A stretch of DNA of 64,000 nt from Pelosinus sp. UFO1 (GTDB taxonomy: Bacteria; Bacillota; Negativicutes; DSM-13327), in the NCBI RefSeq assembly GCF_000725345.1, contig NZ_CP008852.1:372001-436000 (forward strand), read 5' to 3'. Numbering within the stretch: the stretch's first letter is position 1; each line of letters begins with the position of its first letter. The notes beneath the pieces were generated by a model that made no database searches, was not told where the DNA came from, and saw only the letters and a program-made list of their open reading frames with translations. Of this stretch, positions 9,238-18,040 are shown piece after piece. A program made the translations under genes and the position numbers.

Positions 9238-9660
9238 ATGATTGGGATTTTGCTAGTAACCCATGAAGATTTCGGCGAAGCAGCTTTGAGAACTGCGGAA
9301 CTAATTTTGGGAAAACAAGAAGAGGCTTTCGCATTAGGTTGCCATCGTGGGGATAGTATTGAAGAGTTTTGTGAGAATGTAAAAGCATCTATAGAAAAAT
9401 TAGATACAGGAAAGGGCGTTTTGGTGTTTGCAGATTTGTATGGCGCAAGCCCTTATAATATTGCGGCCAAAGCGAGCAACACAAGTAACAGTAAATTTAG
9501 ATGCATTACTGGTTTTAGTTTGCCAATGGTGATAGAAGCTTTTAGCATGAGAGAAACCTGTGAATTAGAGGAGTTAACGGATAAATGCATGGAGACGGGG
9601 CCTTTGGGGATAAAAGAACTTTTCAAAGAAATAGAAATATTTGATGCGAAAAATAAGTAG
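9238..9660 (+). CDS. PTS mannose-family EIIA component
   Basis: A 140-residue cytoplasmic phosphocarrier. The phosphorylated histidine is His9 in ILLVTHEDFG. A DLYGASPYNIAAK loop (around residue 70) is typical of EIIA-Man folds. It takes phosphate from HPr and passes it to the EIIB encoded next. The start ATG at 9238 has AAAGGAG 7 bp upstream; an in-frame ATG at 9145 would lie before the sigma-54 promoter and is not credible. First gene of the PTS operon; EIIA and EIIB are separate chains here, unlike E. coli ManX. Confidence 0.92.
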   Translation: MIGILLVTHEDFGEAALRTAELILGKQEEAFALGCHRGDSIEEFCENVKASIEKLDTGKGVLVFADLYGASPYNIAAKASNTSNSKFRCITGFSLPMVIEAFSMRETCELEELTDKCMETGPLGIKELFKEIEIFDAKNK

Positions 9661-9676
9661 GGGTGAGATAAATTTT

Positions 9677-10150
9677 ATGTTAAACATTGTTCTTACTAGG
9701 ATCGATGATCGATTGATACATGGGCAAGTGATTACAGCCTGGTCAAAAATTACAAAAGCAAACCGCATTATTGTTGTTGATGATGAAGTGGCAGAAGATT
9801 CTTTTATGGTAAAAGTTTTAAAAATGGCAGCACCTTCCTCTATAAAAGTAGAAATCTTTACGATTGCTGATGCTGCAGTGGCTTTAGGAGGAGAAGATAT
9901 AGGCGAAAAAGTGATTATTTTAGTTAAGACACCTAAGACGGTACTTGGCCTTGTAAAGGCTGGGGTTAGTATAAAAGAACTAAATCTTGGTGGTATGGGA
10001 GCAACACAAGGAAGAAAGCAACTTTATAGAAATATTTCAATTTCAACGGAAGAGAAAGAAATATTTAAAGAACTTCTAACTCTTGGAGTAAATGTTTTTG
10101 TACAAATTGTTCCCGATGCAACTAAAATGCCTATGGCAACATTAATTTAG
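9677..10150 (+). CDS. PTS mannose-family EIIB component
   Basis: A 157-residue EIIB with the active-site His15 in RIDDRLIHGQV, the hallmark of mannose/fructose/sorbose-family EIIB (other PTS families use Cys). A conserved LNLGGMGA segment lies near residue 110. It phosphorylates the incoming sugar held by IIC-IID. ATG at 9677 follows GGGGTGAG 10 bp upstream. A 214-bp non-coding gap separates it from EIIC, which is unusual for this operon type. Confidence 0.92.
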   Translation: MLNIVLTRIDDRLIHGQVITAWSKITKANRIIVVDDEVAEDSFMVKVLKMAAPSSIKVEIFTIADAAVALGGEDIGEKVIILVKTPKTVLGLVKAGVSIKELNLGGMGATQGRKQLYRNISISTEEKEIFKELLTLGVNVFVQIVPDATKMPMATLI

Positions 10151-10364
10151 AAATGACAAGTTTCATGAGAGGATGGCAATAATCTCATGTTTCCCAGGTT
10201 ATCCTCAATGGATGTTCATTTTATGGGTGGATAAAATTGTTCTTCAATTAGGTACTTTTATGAATTACATATACACCGCCAAGGTCCACTGTTAGTAGAT
10301 TGATTTCCAATGAATATGGGGAAGATGGGCTTTATAAATAAAGAATAAAAGGGAGGACAAGAGT

Positions 10365-11126
10365 ATGCATATATCTTTTTTTCAGGCGGCGTTAATTGGT
10401 GCATTTTATTATCTTTCATGGAGTCCTTGGTTTACGTATGTTGGTTTTTTCACTTTTAATAGACCATTAGTAGCTGGATTTATTACTGGTATCATATTAG
10501 GGCAACCCTTAGAGGGAGCATTAATCGGCGCAGGAATTAATGTGATTTATTTAGGATTTATATCGGCTGGGGGAGCTCAAATGGGCGATCCTTCCTTCGC
10601 AGGATATGTTGGTACGGCCCTTGCTTTAGTATCACATTTAGATGTAACCACTGCCATGGCAATATCGGTACCCTTAGGAACCATCGCTACTGTTTTATGG
10701 ATTGCGAAAATGACAGTTAACTCCTTCTTTGTTCATTGGGCTGATAAAGAAGTTGAAAAAGGCAATTTACGGAGATTGGCTTTTATCAACGTAGTGCCTC
10801 CTCAGATATTACTTTTTTTAGTCAGTTTTATTCCTGCGACATTGGTAGTGTATTATGGGCCAGATGCAGTATCTGGAATGCTAAGTGTTATGAGTCCGAG
10901 TGTGCTGCATGTGTTTACTGTAATTGGTGCTATGTTGCCAGCATTAGGCATTGCCATGAATTTAAAGTTAATTGGCAATACGTTTACAATGCCATTTTTC
11001 GTATTAGGTGTTATTTTATCAGTATATTTCAAGCAAGATATTTTGATTATCGCTATCATGGGCATTGTATTAGCATTAACAGTAACGTCGCTCAAAGCAT
11101 CTAGTGGAAAGGATGTCAATGCTTAA
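10365..11126 (+). CDS. PTS mannose/sorbose-family EIIC permease
   Basis: A 253-residue polytopic membrane protein, the substrate channel of the PTS. Family-typical stretches are FNRPLVAGFITGIILGQP near residue 28 and INVIYLGFISAGGAQMGDP near 65-80. AGGGAGGAC precedes the ATG. It works with IID, encoded 26 bp downstream. The sugar cannot be predicted from IIC alone. Confidence 0.92.
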   Translation: MHISFFQAALIGAFYYLSWSPWFTYVGFFTFNRPLVAGFITGIILGQPLEGALIGAGINVIYLGFISAGGAQMGDPSFAGYVGTALALVSHLDVTTAMAISVPLGTIATVLWIAKMTVNSFFVHWADKEVEKGNLRRLAFINVVPPQILLFLVSFIPATLVVYYGPDAVSGMLSVMSPSVLHVFTVIGAMLPALGIAMNLKLIGNTFTMPFFVLGVILSVYFKQDILIIAIMGIVLALTVTSLKASSGKDVNA

Positions 11127-11152
11127 ATAAAATTGAAGGAGGGAATTAAAGA

Positions 11153-11968
11153 ATGGAAGTTACAAAGACGTTAACGAAGAATGATGTACTTAAATCTTGG
11201 TTTAGGTGGTATATGTTTGCTCAATCCAACTATAATTATGAGAGAATGCAAGCTACAGCCTTTGCACATTCCATGTTACCAGTTATAGAAAAACTGTATC
11301 CTGATAAAGAGGATGCCAAGGCTGCAGTTCAGAGGCATTTATCTTTTTTTAACACGGAACCAGTATGTGGTGCCGTTATTCATGGGATTACTATAGCGAT
11401 GGAAGAAGAAAAAGCAAATGGTAAACCGATTACTGATGGAGCTTTTAATGGTATTAAAACAGGATTAATGGGCCCATTAGCAGGTATTGGAGATACATTA
11501 ACCCAAGGAATTATTACCCCAATTATGCTTGCAATTTGTATCGGGATTACCAATAATCAAAACCTTGCGGGGCCCATCATATTTTTAATCGCTCAATTCA
11601 CAATTATGACTACGATCCAGTTAACAATGTGGATGAATGGTTATACCTATGGAAAGAAAGCGGTAGAGCAAATTCTTGAAGGCGGTACAATTAATAAGGT
11701 TATCGAAGGAGCATCCATTCTTGGAACTCTTGTTATGGGCGGACTCGTGGGACGATTTATTCCGCTACAAACCTTAATAAGTTTTGATGTGGGGCAAGTG
11801 AAGTTTAATTTGCAAACAGACTTACTTGATAAACTTATGCCAGGATTAATCCCGCTTGCATTAACTTTAATTGTACTTTCTATGGTTAAAAAAGGTGTAT
11901 CCCCGATAAAATTAATGGGTGTTCTGATAGCCTTAGGTGCGATTACAGGAATTTTAGGTATCTTTTAA
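11153..11968 (+). CDS. PTS mannose-family EIID component
   Basis: A 271-residue membrane protein with the family N-terminus (SWFRWYMFAQSNYNYERMQA), a cytoplasmic-side helical part with HLSFFNTEP, and GLMGPLAGIGDTLTQGIITP around residues 103-122. EIID is found only in mannose-family PTS and completes the IIC-IID translocator. The protein ends in hydrophobic segments and a short IFGIF-like tail. Confidence 0.93.
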   Translation: MEVTKTLTKNDVLKSWFRWYMFAQSNYNYERMQATAFAHSMLPVIEKLYPDKEDAKAAVQRHLSFFNTEPVCGAVIHGITIAMEEEKANGKPITDGAFNGIKTGLMGPLAGIGDTLTQGIITPIMLAICIGITNNQNLAGPIIFLIAQFTIMTTIQLTMWMNGYTYGKKAVEQILEGGTINKVIEGASILGTLVMGGLVGRFIPLQTLISFDVGQVKFNLQTDLLDKLMPGLIPLALTLIVLSMVKKGVSPIKLMGVLIALGAITGILGIF

Positions 11969-12006
11969 TAGGAAAGTATCCTCGATTTCGTATTGATAAA
12001 AGTTTG

Positions 12007-12050
12007 ATTGCCCAGAAGTGAAGTAACTTAGTTACTCGTTTCTGGGCAAT
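12007..12050. terminator. Inverted repeat after EIID
   Basis: ATTGCCCAGAA pairs with TTCTGGGCAAT, and an inner AGTAAC-TTA-GTTACT adds to the stem. There is no strong T-run, so it may attenuate or protect mRNA between the PTS genes and the dehydrogenase instead of terminating. Confidence 0.5.
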
Positions 12051-12116
12051 ACAATGAATTGACTAAGAATATTTACTTTAGGGTAAAGATTGAAATCTTA
12101 TGAGGGAGTGGTAAGT

Positions 12117-13496
12117 ATGAATGTAACAATAAATAATGTTGCTATGTTAGATATAAAAGATTTTCTAGGTGATGAAATAAAATGCGAATGCAAAAAACTT
12201 CATCATGTAGGTATTGATCGTATCATAATAGAAAAGGATGCTATTTCTAAACTACCTGAAATGTTAAGAGATTTTCAATTTAAAAAGGCATTAGTGGTTG
12301 CAGACCTTCACACCTATGAAGTAGCTGGCAAAGTTGTAGAATCAGTCTTAGGGGAAGAAAAATTTTCATACAAAACATTTATATTTCAAGAGCTAGAAGA
12401 GTTAGTCCCTGATGAAGCGGCAGTAGGCAAACTATTAATTCAAGTAGAAAAAGATATTGATGTAATTGTTACCATCGGTACAGGTACACTCAATGATTTA
12501 GCTAAGTTTGTTAGTCATAAAGTTGGTATTCCAACTATTATTGTAGCGACGGCTCCCTCCATGGACGGCTTTGCCTCTACAGGTGCGGCCTTAATTGTCG
12601 ATAATCTTAAAACCTCTTTTGAATGTGTATGTCCCAAAGGAATCATAGGAGATATTACTATATTAAAACAAGCACCGATGAATATGATCATAGCTGGTTT
12701 TGGTGATATCGTGGGAAAATATTCGGCTTTGACAGATTGGAAATTAGGCAAAGTTATTAATGATGAATATTACTGCGATGTAGTTGTAAAAATGGTTACT
12801 GACTCCATGGCAAAATGTATAAATAACATCGAGGGCATTAAAACAAGAGAAGAGATTGCTATTAAAAACTTGATGGAAGCCTTGGTAGTAACAGGGATTG
12901 CTATGAGTTTTGTCGGCAATTCAAGACCAGCATCAGGCTCAGAACATCATTTAGCACATTATTGGGAAATGATGTTTTTATTTGAACATAAAAAGGCAGT
13001 ACTCCATGGTACAAAGGTAGGTATTGGAACCATTATTACAGCCAAACTTAGTGAACTGGTAGCCCAATCAAATATTAACTTTGCAGAAGCTATTGCGAAA
13101 GCCAATTCATTTGATCAAAGCCAATGGCAAGAAAATGTTATGAGGCTCTACCAGAAGGCTGCTGCGGAAATCATTCATATCAATGAAAAAGAGGAGAGAA
13201 ACTCCATAAGTAAAAGATTAGCAAGAATCAATCGCATTCAAGAAAATATCGATGAGATTATCGATGTTTTTAAAAGTGTACCTTCCGCCAAAGAAATTAA
13301 ATCAATTCTTAAACATGCTGGTGGGCCAATTCACCCAAGGGAAGTTGGAATTGATGAGCACCATGTAGTCAATGGCATTCTTATGGCTAAAGAAGTGCGG
13401 ACAAGGTATACAATCCTTAACTTCTTATCGGATCTTGATCTGTTAGAGAAGTTTGCTTATGAGGTGAGTGAGGATTTAAAGAAGGAAGAGGCATAG
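12117..13496 (+). CDS. sn-glycerol-1-phosphate dehydrogenase-like (AraM/EgsA family) enzyme
   Basis: 459 residues, longer than the roughly 390-430 usual for AraM/EgsA. NAD(P)-binding and substrate segment TIGTGTLNDLAKFV is near residue 119, followed by TAPSMDGFAS. Metal-binding histidines lie in SGSEHHLAHYWE (about 272-284) and VLHGTKVG (about 295-302). The family reduces dihydroxyacetone phosphate to sn-glycerol-1-phosphate or acts on related polyol phosphates. Placed directly behind a PTS, it may oxidise the imported phosphorylated polyol; that is inference. ATG at 12117 has GAGGGAG 8 bp upstream; the in-frame start at 12090 has no site. Confidence 0.8.
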   Translation: MNVTINNVAMLDIKDFLGDEIKCECKKLHHVGIDRIIIEKDAISKLPEMLRDFQFKKALVVADLHTYEVAGKVVESVLGEEKFSYKTFIFQELEELVPDEAAVGKLLIQVEKDIDVIVTIGTGTLNDLAKFVSHKVGIPTIIVATAPSMDGFASTGAALIVDNLKTSFECVCPKGIIGDITILKQAPMNMIIAGFGDIVGKYSALTDWKLGKVINDEYYCDVVVKMVTDSMAKCINNIEGIKTREEIAIKNLMEALVVTGIAMSFVGNSRPASGSEHHLAHYWEMMFLFEHKKAVLHGTKVGIGTIITAKLSELVAQSNINFAEAIAKANSFDQSQWQENVMRLYQKAAAEIIHINEKEERNSISKRLARINRIQENIDEIIDVFKSVPSAKEIKSILKHAGGPIHPREVGIDEHHVVNGILMAKEVRTRYTILNFLSDLDLLEKFAYEVSEDLKKEEA

Positions 13497-13610
13497 CCTT
13501 AACTACAAATTAGATAGGTCTTCTACTTGTAACATGCAGGTATTTTAAATAAAATGTTGAACTCATCAGAAGATAGTATTGGTATAAATAACTTAGAAAA
13601 TGAGTGAAAT

Positions 13611-14465
13611 ATGAATAAAAATGATGTGCTTCAATATTTAAAAAATAATTATGACCAATTAACTGGCAGTCAAAAAATAATAGGGAAATATGTATTAGAT
13701 AACTATAGAGAAGTGGCTTTTCTATCTGCCATAGAATTAGGAGAAAAAGTAGGGGTAAGTGATGCCACGATTATAAGATTTGCCAAATCGATTGGTTTTA
13801 CTGGTTTTGCAGAGTTTAGAAGTAACATTAGAGATGGGATAAAAAATTTCGATTTACCTCATAAACGGCTTTCTAAGAATTTAGAGATTATTAATGATAA
13901 AAATAATCTTACTATGCAAGTTGGTAAAAAGGATTTAAAAAATCTTGAAGAATTTTTATTACATTTTGATGTTGAAAAAATAAAACAAGCAACTGACGCT
14001 ATATGTAGGGCGGATACAATATATTTGGTAGGGATAGGATCTTCTGGTGTTCTGGTAGACTTTTTAGCATTGCATTTTAGAAGAATGGGATTTAAGGTTA
14101 TGGCAGTTAGTGAAGGCGGAGTTGTGAATGTTGAAAAAATAATGTCCATTGCCGCAAAAGATTTATTAATTGCTTGTAGTTTTCCAAGGTATTCAAAGCC
14201 TACTTATCATGCTATAAATTTTGCAAAAAAAAGAGGGGCTAAAGTGATTACTATTACGGATAGTAACTTTTCAACTGTTAGTATTAATAGTGATATTGTG
14301 TTTTCCTTACCAATCGAGAATGCAACTTTTTTTAACTCATACATAGTCCCCATGGAATTATGTAATATGTTGATAATCAGCATATTAGAGAATGATAAGG
14401 AACGGATATATTCTAGTTTAGAAGAAAACATACAGAGTTTAGAAATTTTTGATTTACGGTTATGA
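13611..14465 (+). CDS. RpiR/MurR family regulator (HTH-SIS)
   Basis: 284 residues. An N-terminal HTH_6 domain (about 1-77, with GEKVGVSDATIIRFAKSIGF) is followed by a SIS sugar-phosphate-binding domain (about 125-260, with YLVGIGSSGVLVDFLALHF and LLIACSFPRYSKPT). RpiR proteins sense phosphosugars. Placed after the PTS and dehydrogenase genes, it may respond to the intermediate they make. This gives the locus a second regulator beside the LevR-type activator. A terminator follows at once. Confidence 0.88.
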   Translation: MNKNDVLQYLKNNYDQLTGSQKIIGKYVLDNYREVAFLSAIELGEKVGVSDATIIRFAKSIGFTGFAEFRSNIRDGIKNFDLPHKRLSKNLEIINDKNNLTMQVGKKDLKNLEEFLLHFDVEKIKQATDAICRADTIYLVGIGSSGVLVDFLALHFRRMGFKVMAVSEGGVVNVEKIMSIAAKDLLIACSFPRYSKPTYHAINFAKKRGAKVITITDSNFSTVSINSDIVFSLPIENATFFNSYIVPMELCNMLIISILENDKERIYSSLEENIQSLEIFDLRL

Positions 14466-14471
14466 TTTAAT

Positions 14472-14504
14472 AACTCATCTTTTAAAAAGAGATGAGTTTT
14501 TTTT
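14472..14504 (+). terminator. Terminator of the rpiR-like gene
   Basis: AACTCATCT pairs with AGATGAGTT and is followed by a long T-run. Confidence 0.85.
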
Positions 14505-14623
14505 ATTTTTTTAATTGAAAAAGCAGGATTTTAGTATCTATGTAGTGAAAGAAAGCATTATTAAATAAAATGTAGTGATTGCAAACAAAAGTAAAATATA
14601 GATATAGAATGAAGCTTGGCAAT

Positions 14624-14658
14624 GGCGCCTGAGTTTATTACTCGGGATGCCTTTTTTT
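14624..14658 (+). promoter_or_regulatory. Leader hairpin with T-run before yjiH (possible attenuator)
   Basis: GGCGCCTGAG and CTCGGGATGCC form an imperfect stem with a 7-nt loop, followed by seven T residues, about 100 bp before the yjiH-like start. The preceding gene already has its own terminator, so this looks like an intrinsic terminator within the leader of the next operon. No known riboswitch class could be assigned. Confidence 0.5.
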
Positions 14659-14757
14659 ATATAAAAAAAGGTAGGGGTGAAAGGAGGAAGTAAGAGAAAG
14701 TTACGTTTTCGGATTGTAGTTAGATGGTAATCGTAATAAGAATAGGAGGAGTAATAG

Positions 14758-15408
14758 GTGGATAAGCAACAAGAAACAATAAAAAAACTAGAAACGTATG
14801 TACCGACATCAGGATATGTAGTCTTAGGTTTTGCTCTAATCATATTTTCAGGAATTTTTGCTGGTACCCATGGCTGGATTTCTGTAATGGATTTTGATAC
14901 TCTGTGTGGGAAATTTGGAACTATGAAGGACGCAAGCAAAGCAACTTTTGCTGGGATGGGAGGAAGTGGTGCTAAAGATGGTTTTTTATTTGCCCTTGGT
15001 CTTCTTCCCAGTGTGATGCTAGCCATGGGAATTATTGAAGTTGTTGAACAGTATGGTGGTCTTAAGGCGGCACAAAAATTACTCTCGCCGATTCTTCGTC
15101 CCTTATTAGGCATTCCCGGAATTACCGGCATCGCTTTGGTCTCCAGTCTTCAAAGTACAGACGCAGGAGCAGGGATGACTCGGGTATTGTACGATACTGG
15201 TGAAATTACAGAAAAAGAAAAATTGATTTTTTCGGCTTTTCAATTTACTGCAGGCGGTACAATTACGAATTACTTAAGTTCCGGCTCCGCTTTATTTGGA
15301 TTTCTTACTGTGCCCATGTCAATACCCTTGGTCGTTCTGTTTGTAATGAAAATTTTTGGGGCGAATACAATGCGGCTATATGTAAAAAGGTTTTGTAAGG
15401 AGGAGTAA
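14758..15408 (+). CDS. yjiH: YjiH family membrane protein (nucleoside-recognition/Gate domain)
   Basis: A 216-residue integral membrane protein resembling E. coli YjiH, with the Gate-domain stretches GGSGAKDGFLFALGLLPSVM (about residues 63-82) and SSLQSTDAGAGMTRVLYDTG. It starts with GTG at 14758, supported by AGGAGGA 7 bp upstream. YjiG lies 5 bp downstream and a metallo-amidohydrolase follows. In E. coli the pair sits next to isoaspartyl dipeptidase iadA, so a peptide- or amide-related transport role is plausible. The transport function itself is unproven. Confidence 0.82.
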   Translation: MDKQQETIKKLETYVPTSGYVVLGFALIIFSGIFAGTHGWISVMDFDTLCGKFGTMKDASKATFAGMGGSGAKDGFLFALGLLPSVMLAMGIIEVVEQYGGLKAAQKLLSPILRPLLGIPGITGIALVSSLQSTDAGAGMTRVLYDTGEITEKEKLIFSAFQFTAGGTITNYLSSGSALFGFLTVPMSIPLVVLFVMKIFGANTMRLYVKRFCKEE

Positions 15409-15413
15409 GGATT

Positions 15414-15866
15414 ATGAACGATAAAACAGTAATTGATGTTTTTGTTGATGGCGCAAAAAAAGGTTGGCACGTGGGCATTAATAATATCATTCCTAATGTA
15501 TTAATGGCCTATGTTTGTATTCAAATATTAACAATTACAGGGCTGCTGGATTTACTAGGAAATTTGTTTGCTCCTGTTATGGCTGTTTTCGGGTTGCCAG
15601 GTCAGGCTGTTATGGTGCTAATTAGTGCTCTTATGTCAATGGGTGGCGCGGTTGGTGTAGCTCATGCTCTCTATACCAAAGGAGTTTTAACTGGAACCCA
15701 TATTACTATTTTAATTCCGGCAATTTACTTAATGGGTTCCAAAATTCAATACTTAGGCCGCTTGTTAGGTACGGTGGGTGTAAATCCTAAATATTATCCA
15801 ATCATGCTGGGGATTTCAGTTTGTAATGCGATGATTTCCATGTTGATTATGAAAATATTAGCTTAA
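15414..15866 (+). CDS. yjiG: YjiG family membrane protein
   Basis: 150 residues, with hydrophobic segments around GLPGQAVMVLISALMSMGGA typical of the second half of split Gate-domain transporters. Its ribosome site (AAGGAGGA) overlaps the end of yjiH, which indicates translational coupling and a YjiH-YjiG complex in the inner membrane. It is close in length to E. coli YjiG (about 153 residues). Confidence 0.82.
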   Translation: MNDKTVIDVFVDGAKKGWHVGINNIIPNVLMAYVCIQILTITGLLDLLGNLFAPVMAVFGLPGQAVMVLISALMSMGGAVGVAHALYTKGVLTGTHITILIPAIYLMGSKIQYLGRLLGTVGVNPKYYPIMLGISVCNAMISMLIMKILA

Positions 15867-15890
15867 AATAAAGAGATTGAAGGTGTTATT

Positions 15891-17012
15891 ATGACAGATT
15901 TGACAAATCGAGTAAACGAAGTGTGGAGTTTTTTGCATACTATACCTGAAGTAGGGTTTGAAGAATTTAAAACGTCTGCCTATTTGGCAGAGGCGTTGGG
16001 CAAGGCTGGTTATGTTGTGAAAACTGGAATTGGTGGAACGGGTGTAATTGGTATGTTGGATAGTGGATACCCAGGACCGACTGTAGCTTTACGTGCAGAT
16101 ATGGATGCATTAGCGCATACCATTGATAAACAAGAATGTGCGATCCATTCCTGTGGGCATGATGCACATGCAGCAATGGTGTTGACAGTGGCAGAAGCTA
16201 TAGCCAGAAAGGGTATTAATAAGGGGAAATTGAAAATTTTCTTTCAGCCAGCTGAAGAAAAGCTATTTGGTGCACTCCGAACCATTGAGGATGGCGTTAT
16301 TGATGATGTAGATATTCTGTTAGGAATACATTTGCGACCAATCCAAGAAGCTAAACTAGATCAGGCGACTCCAGCATTGTATCATGGCGCGAGTTATATA
16401 ATGGAGGCTGAAATTCAAGGTGAAGCTTGTCATGGGGCTAGGCCACACCTAGGGATAAATGCTATTGACGGAGCTGCGGCAGTTGTCAATGCAATTAATG
16501 CGATTCATGTCAATCCAGTAATCCCATCAACGGTTAAAGTTACTAAACTTCAGGCGGGTGGTGCGGCTCTTAACGCGATTCCTGACAAGGCACATATGGC
16601 ATTTGATTTGCGTGCGCAAAACAATGTTATTATGAAAGAATTGCAAGACAAGGTTAGCCGGGCAATTGAAGGTGGTGCCGCTACCGTTGGTGCCAGTGCT
16701 GATATTAAACTCGTTGGCGGTTGTCCAGCGGCTGAGTACAATGATGAGATTATTGCATTAGCCAAGGAAGCGATTGCGGCTGTACTAGGAGAGCAAGGAT
16801 TGCTTGAACCAATTACGACCCCAGGTGGAGAAGACTTTCACTTTTTTGTCAAACATAAACCAAGTTTAAAAACTGGCTACATAGGTTTGGGAGCTGATTT
16901 AACCCCTGGCTTACATAGTCCAGCTATGGCATTTGACCAGAGAGCACTCTTAAATGGGGTAAATATCTTAATTTATATGATGAATCAGTTGGTTGGTATA
17001 GCTGCTGAGTAA
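15891..17012 (+). CDS. M20 family amidohydrolase / metallopeptidase
   Basis: 373 residues with M20D hallmarks: SCGHDAHAAM (metal ligands, about residues 88-97), FFQPAEE with the catalytic glutamate, and a dimerisation lid containing CHGARPHLGINAIDGAA. The family hydrolyses N-acyl amino acids, indole-acetyl-amino acids or aminobenzoyl-glutamate in the cytoplasm. Placed 24 bp after yjiG, it probably cleaves the compound that YjiHG handles. Start ATG at 15891 with GAAGGTG upstream. Confidence 0.9.
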   Translation: MTDLTNRVNEVWSFLHTIPEVGFEEFKTSAYLAEALGKAGYVVKTGIGGTGVIGMLDSGYPGPTVALRADMDALAHTIDKQECAIHSCGHDAHAAMVLTVAEAIARKGINKGKLKIFFQPAEEKLFGALRTIEDGVIDDVDILLGIHLRPIQEAKLDQATPALYHGASYIMEAEIQGEACHGARPHLGINAIDGAAAVVNAINAIHVNPVIPSTVKVTKLQAGGAALNAIPDKAHMAFDLRAQNNVIMKELQDKVSRAIEGGAATVGASADIKLVGGCPAAEYNDEIIALAKEAIAAVLGEQGLLEPITTPGGEDFHFFVKHKPSLKTGYIGLGADLTPGLHSPAMAFDQRALLNGVNILIYMMNQLVGIAAE

Positions 17013-17042
17013 AAGTTGCTGATATATCTCGTTTCTTTGAAA

Positions 17043-17076
17043 AATAAAGCACGCCTTTTGGCGTGCTTTATTTTTT
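17043..17076 (+). terminator. Terminator of the yjiHG-amidohydrolase operon
   Basis: AAAGCACGCC-TTTT-GGCGTGCTTT stem followed by a T-run. Confidence 0.9.
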
Positions 17077-17109
17077 CCCTTTAATCGCGTTAAATCACCC
17101 TGTATTTTT

Positions 17110-17922
17110 TTAAGAATAGATTCGCAGTGTACTAGGGGAGATACCTGTGCGTTTCTTAAAAAGTTTACTGAAATAATAAGGATCCGAGTAACCGACACAA
17201 TCGGAGATTTCCGATATAGAGAAATTTGTAGTACATAATAATTCCTTCGCACGGTTTATACGCTGGGATATCAAATATTCATTGGGACTTATTCTCGCAT
17301 GTTTTTGGAATAGATAGGCGAACTGCTTACTGCCAAGACCATACTGTTCAGCTAGTTTTGGTATGGTAATCTGTTCCATATAATGATTGTTCATATATTC
17401 CATCGCCTGTTCTACTAATCCCCGTCCGCTGTCGTTGCGTCGGTTTCCCGAGCAGGTTAGTACTTCATCCATGACATTGAAAAACAGTGATTTTGCCCGA
17501 AGGCCTTCTAGGCTTCCCGGTTTTGTGCAGGTCTGACAAAGTTTTTGTAGCATGTCATTAATTTGTGGACTGTAACCTGGTTCGAGCTCGTAATGAGATA
17601 ATGCATAAGGAAAAAGATCCTTTTCATTATCAGGAATTTGATAGTGAATCAGCACAAATTCCCATTTAGATTCTCCAACAACTTCTTTATCTAGTGTCAT
17701 GCTAGGCCCTGCATGGAAAAAACGTCCAGACTCCATTTCATAGGGTACACCATTAAAAGTCATTCTTGCCTTTCCTCTTACAGGGAAAACAATCCCCGAA
17801 GCCGGTGCAGTATAAGTGGCTAGACGCTTTTTACCAGGTTCTATTACAAATCTGCGTGCGTCGAGGATATTAAAGGATACCTTAGAAAAACCTTCTGCTA
17901 TCTCATCAATATCAACCTTCAT
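17110..17922 (-). CDS. AraC family regulator divergent from siderophore receptor
   Basis: 270 residues from ATG at 17922, which has GGAGG 8 bp upstream (17931-17935); the longer frame starting at 17955 lacks a site. The C-terminal two-HTH AraC domain is clear (about 165-268, with FSISEISDCVGYSDPYYFSK and a closing GISPSTLR). The N-terminal half resembles a cupin-like sensing domain. AraC regulators beside siderophore receptors usually sense the ferri-siderophore and activate uptake genes. The shared 380-bp divergent region holds a Fur box, so both activator and Fur control are likely. Confidence 0.88.
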   Translation of the reverse strand: MKVDIDEIAEGFSKVSFNILDARRFVIEPGKKRLATYTAPASGIVFPVRGKARMTFNGVPYEMESGRFFHAGPSMTLDKEVVGESKWEFVLIHYQIPDNEKDLFPYALSHYELEPGYSPQINDMLQKLCQTCTKPGSLEGLRAKSLFFNVMDEVLTCSGNRRNDSGRGLVEQAMEYMNNHYMEQITIPKLAEQYGLGSKQFAYLFQKHARISPNEYLISQRINRAKELLCTTNFSISEISDCVGYSDPYYFSKLFKKRTGISPSTLRIYS

Positions 17923-18040
17923 GTGCTGCGCCTCCATAAAATAATAAAATTTCACCTATAAAGAGTATCTATCCTTTGAAATAATCAGTAATTGATTATT
18001 TTAGTTATTCACTATGCTATAGACATTGCTTACCAGGTAT

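Noticed and set aside
14538-15131. 197-codon minus-strand frame
   Set aside because: It is the antisense shadow of yjiH and includes the leader hairpin; no ribosome site or family.
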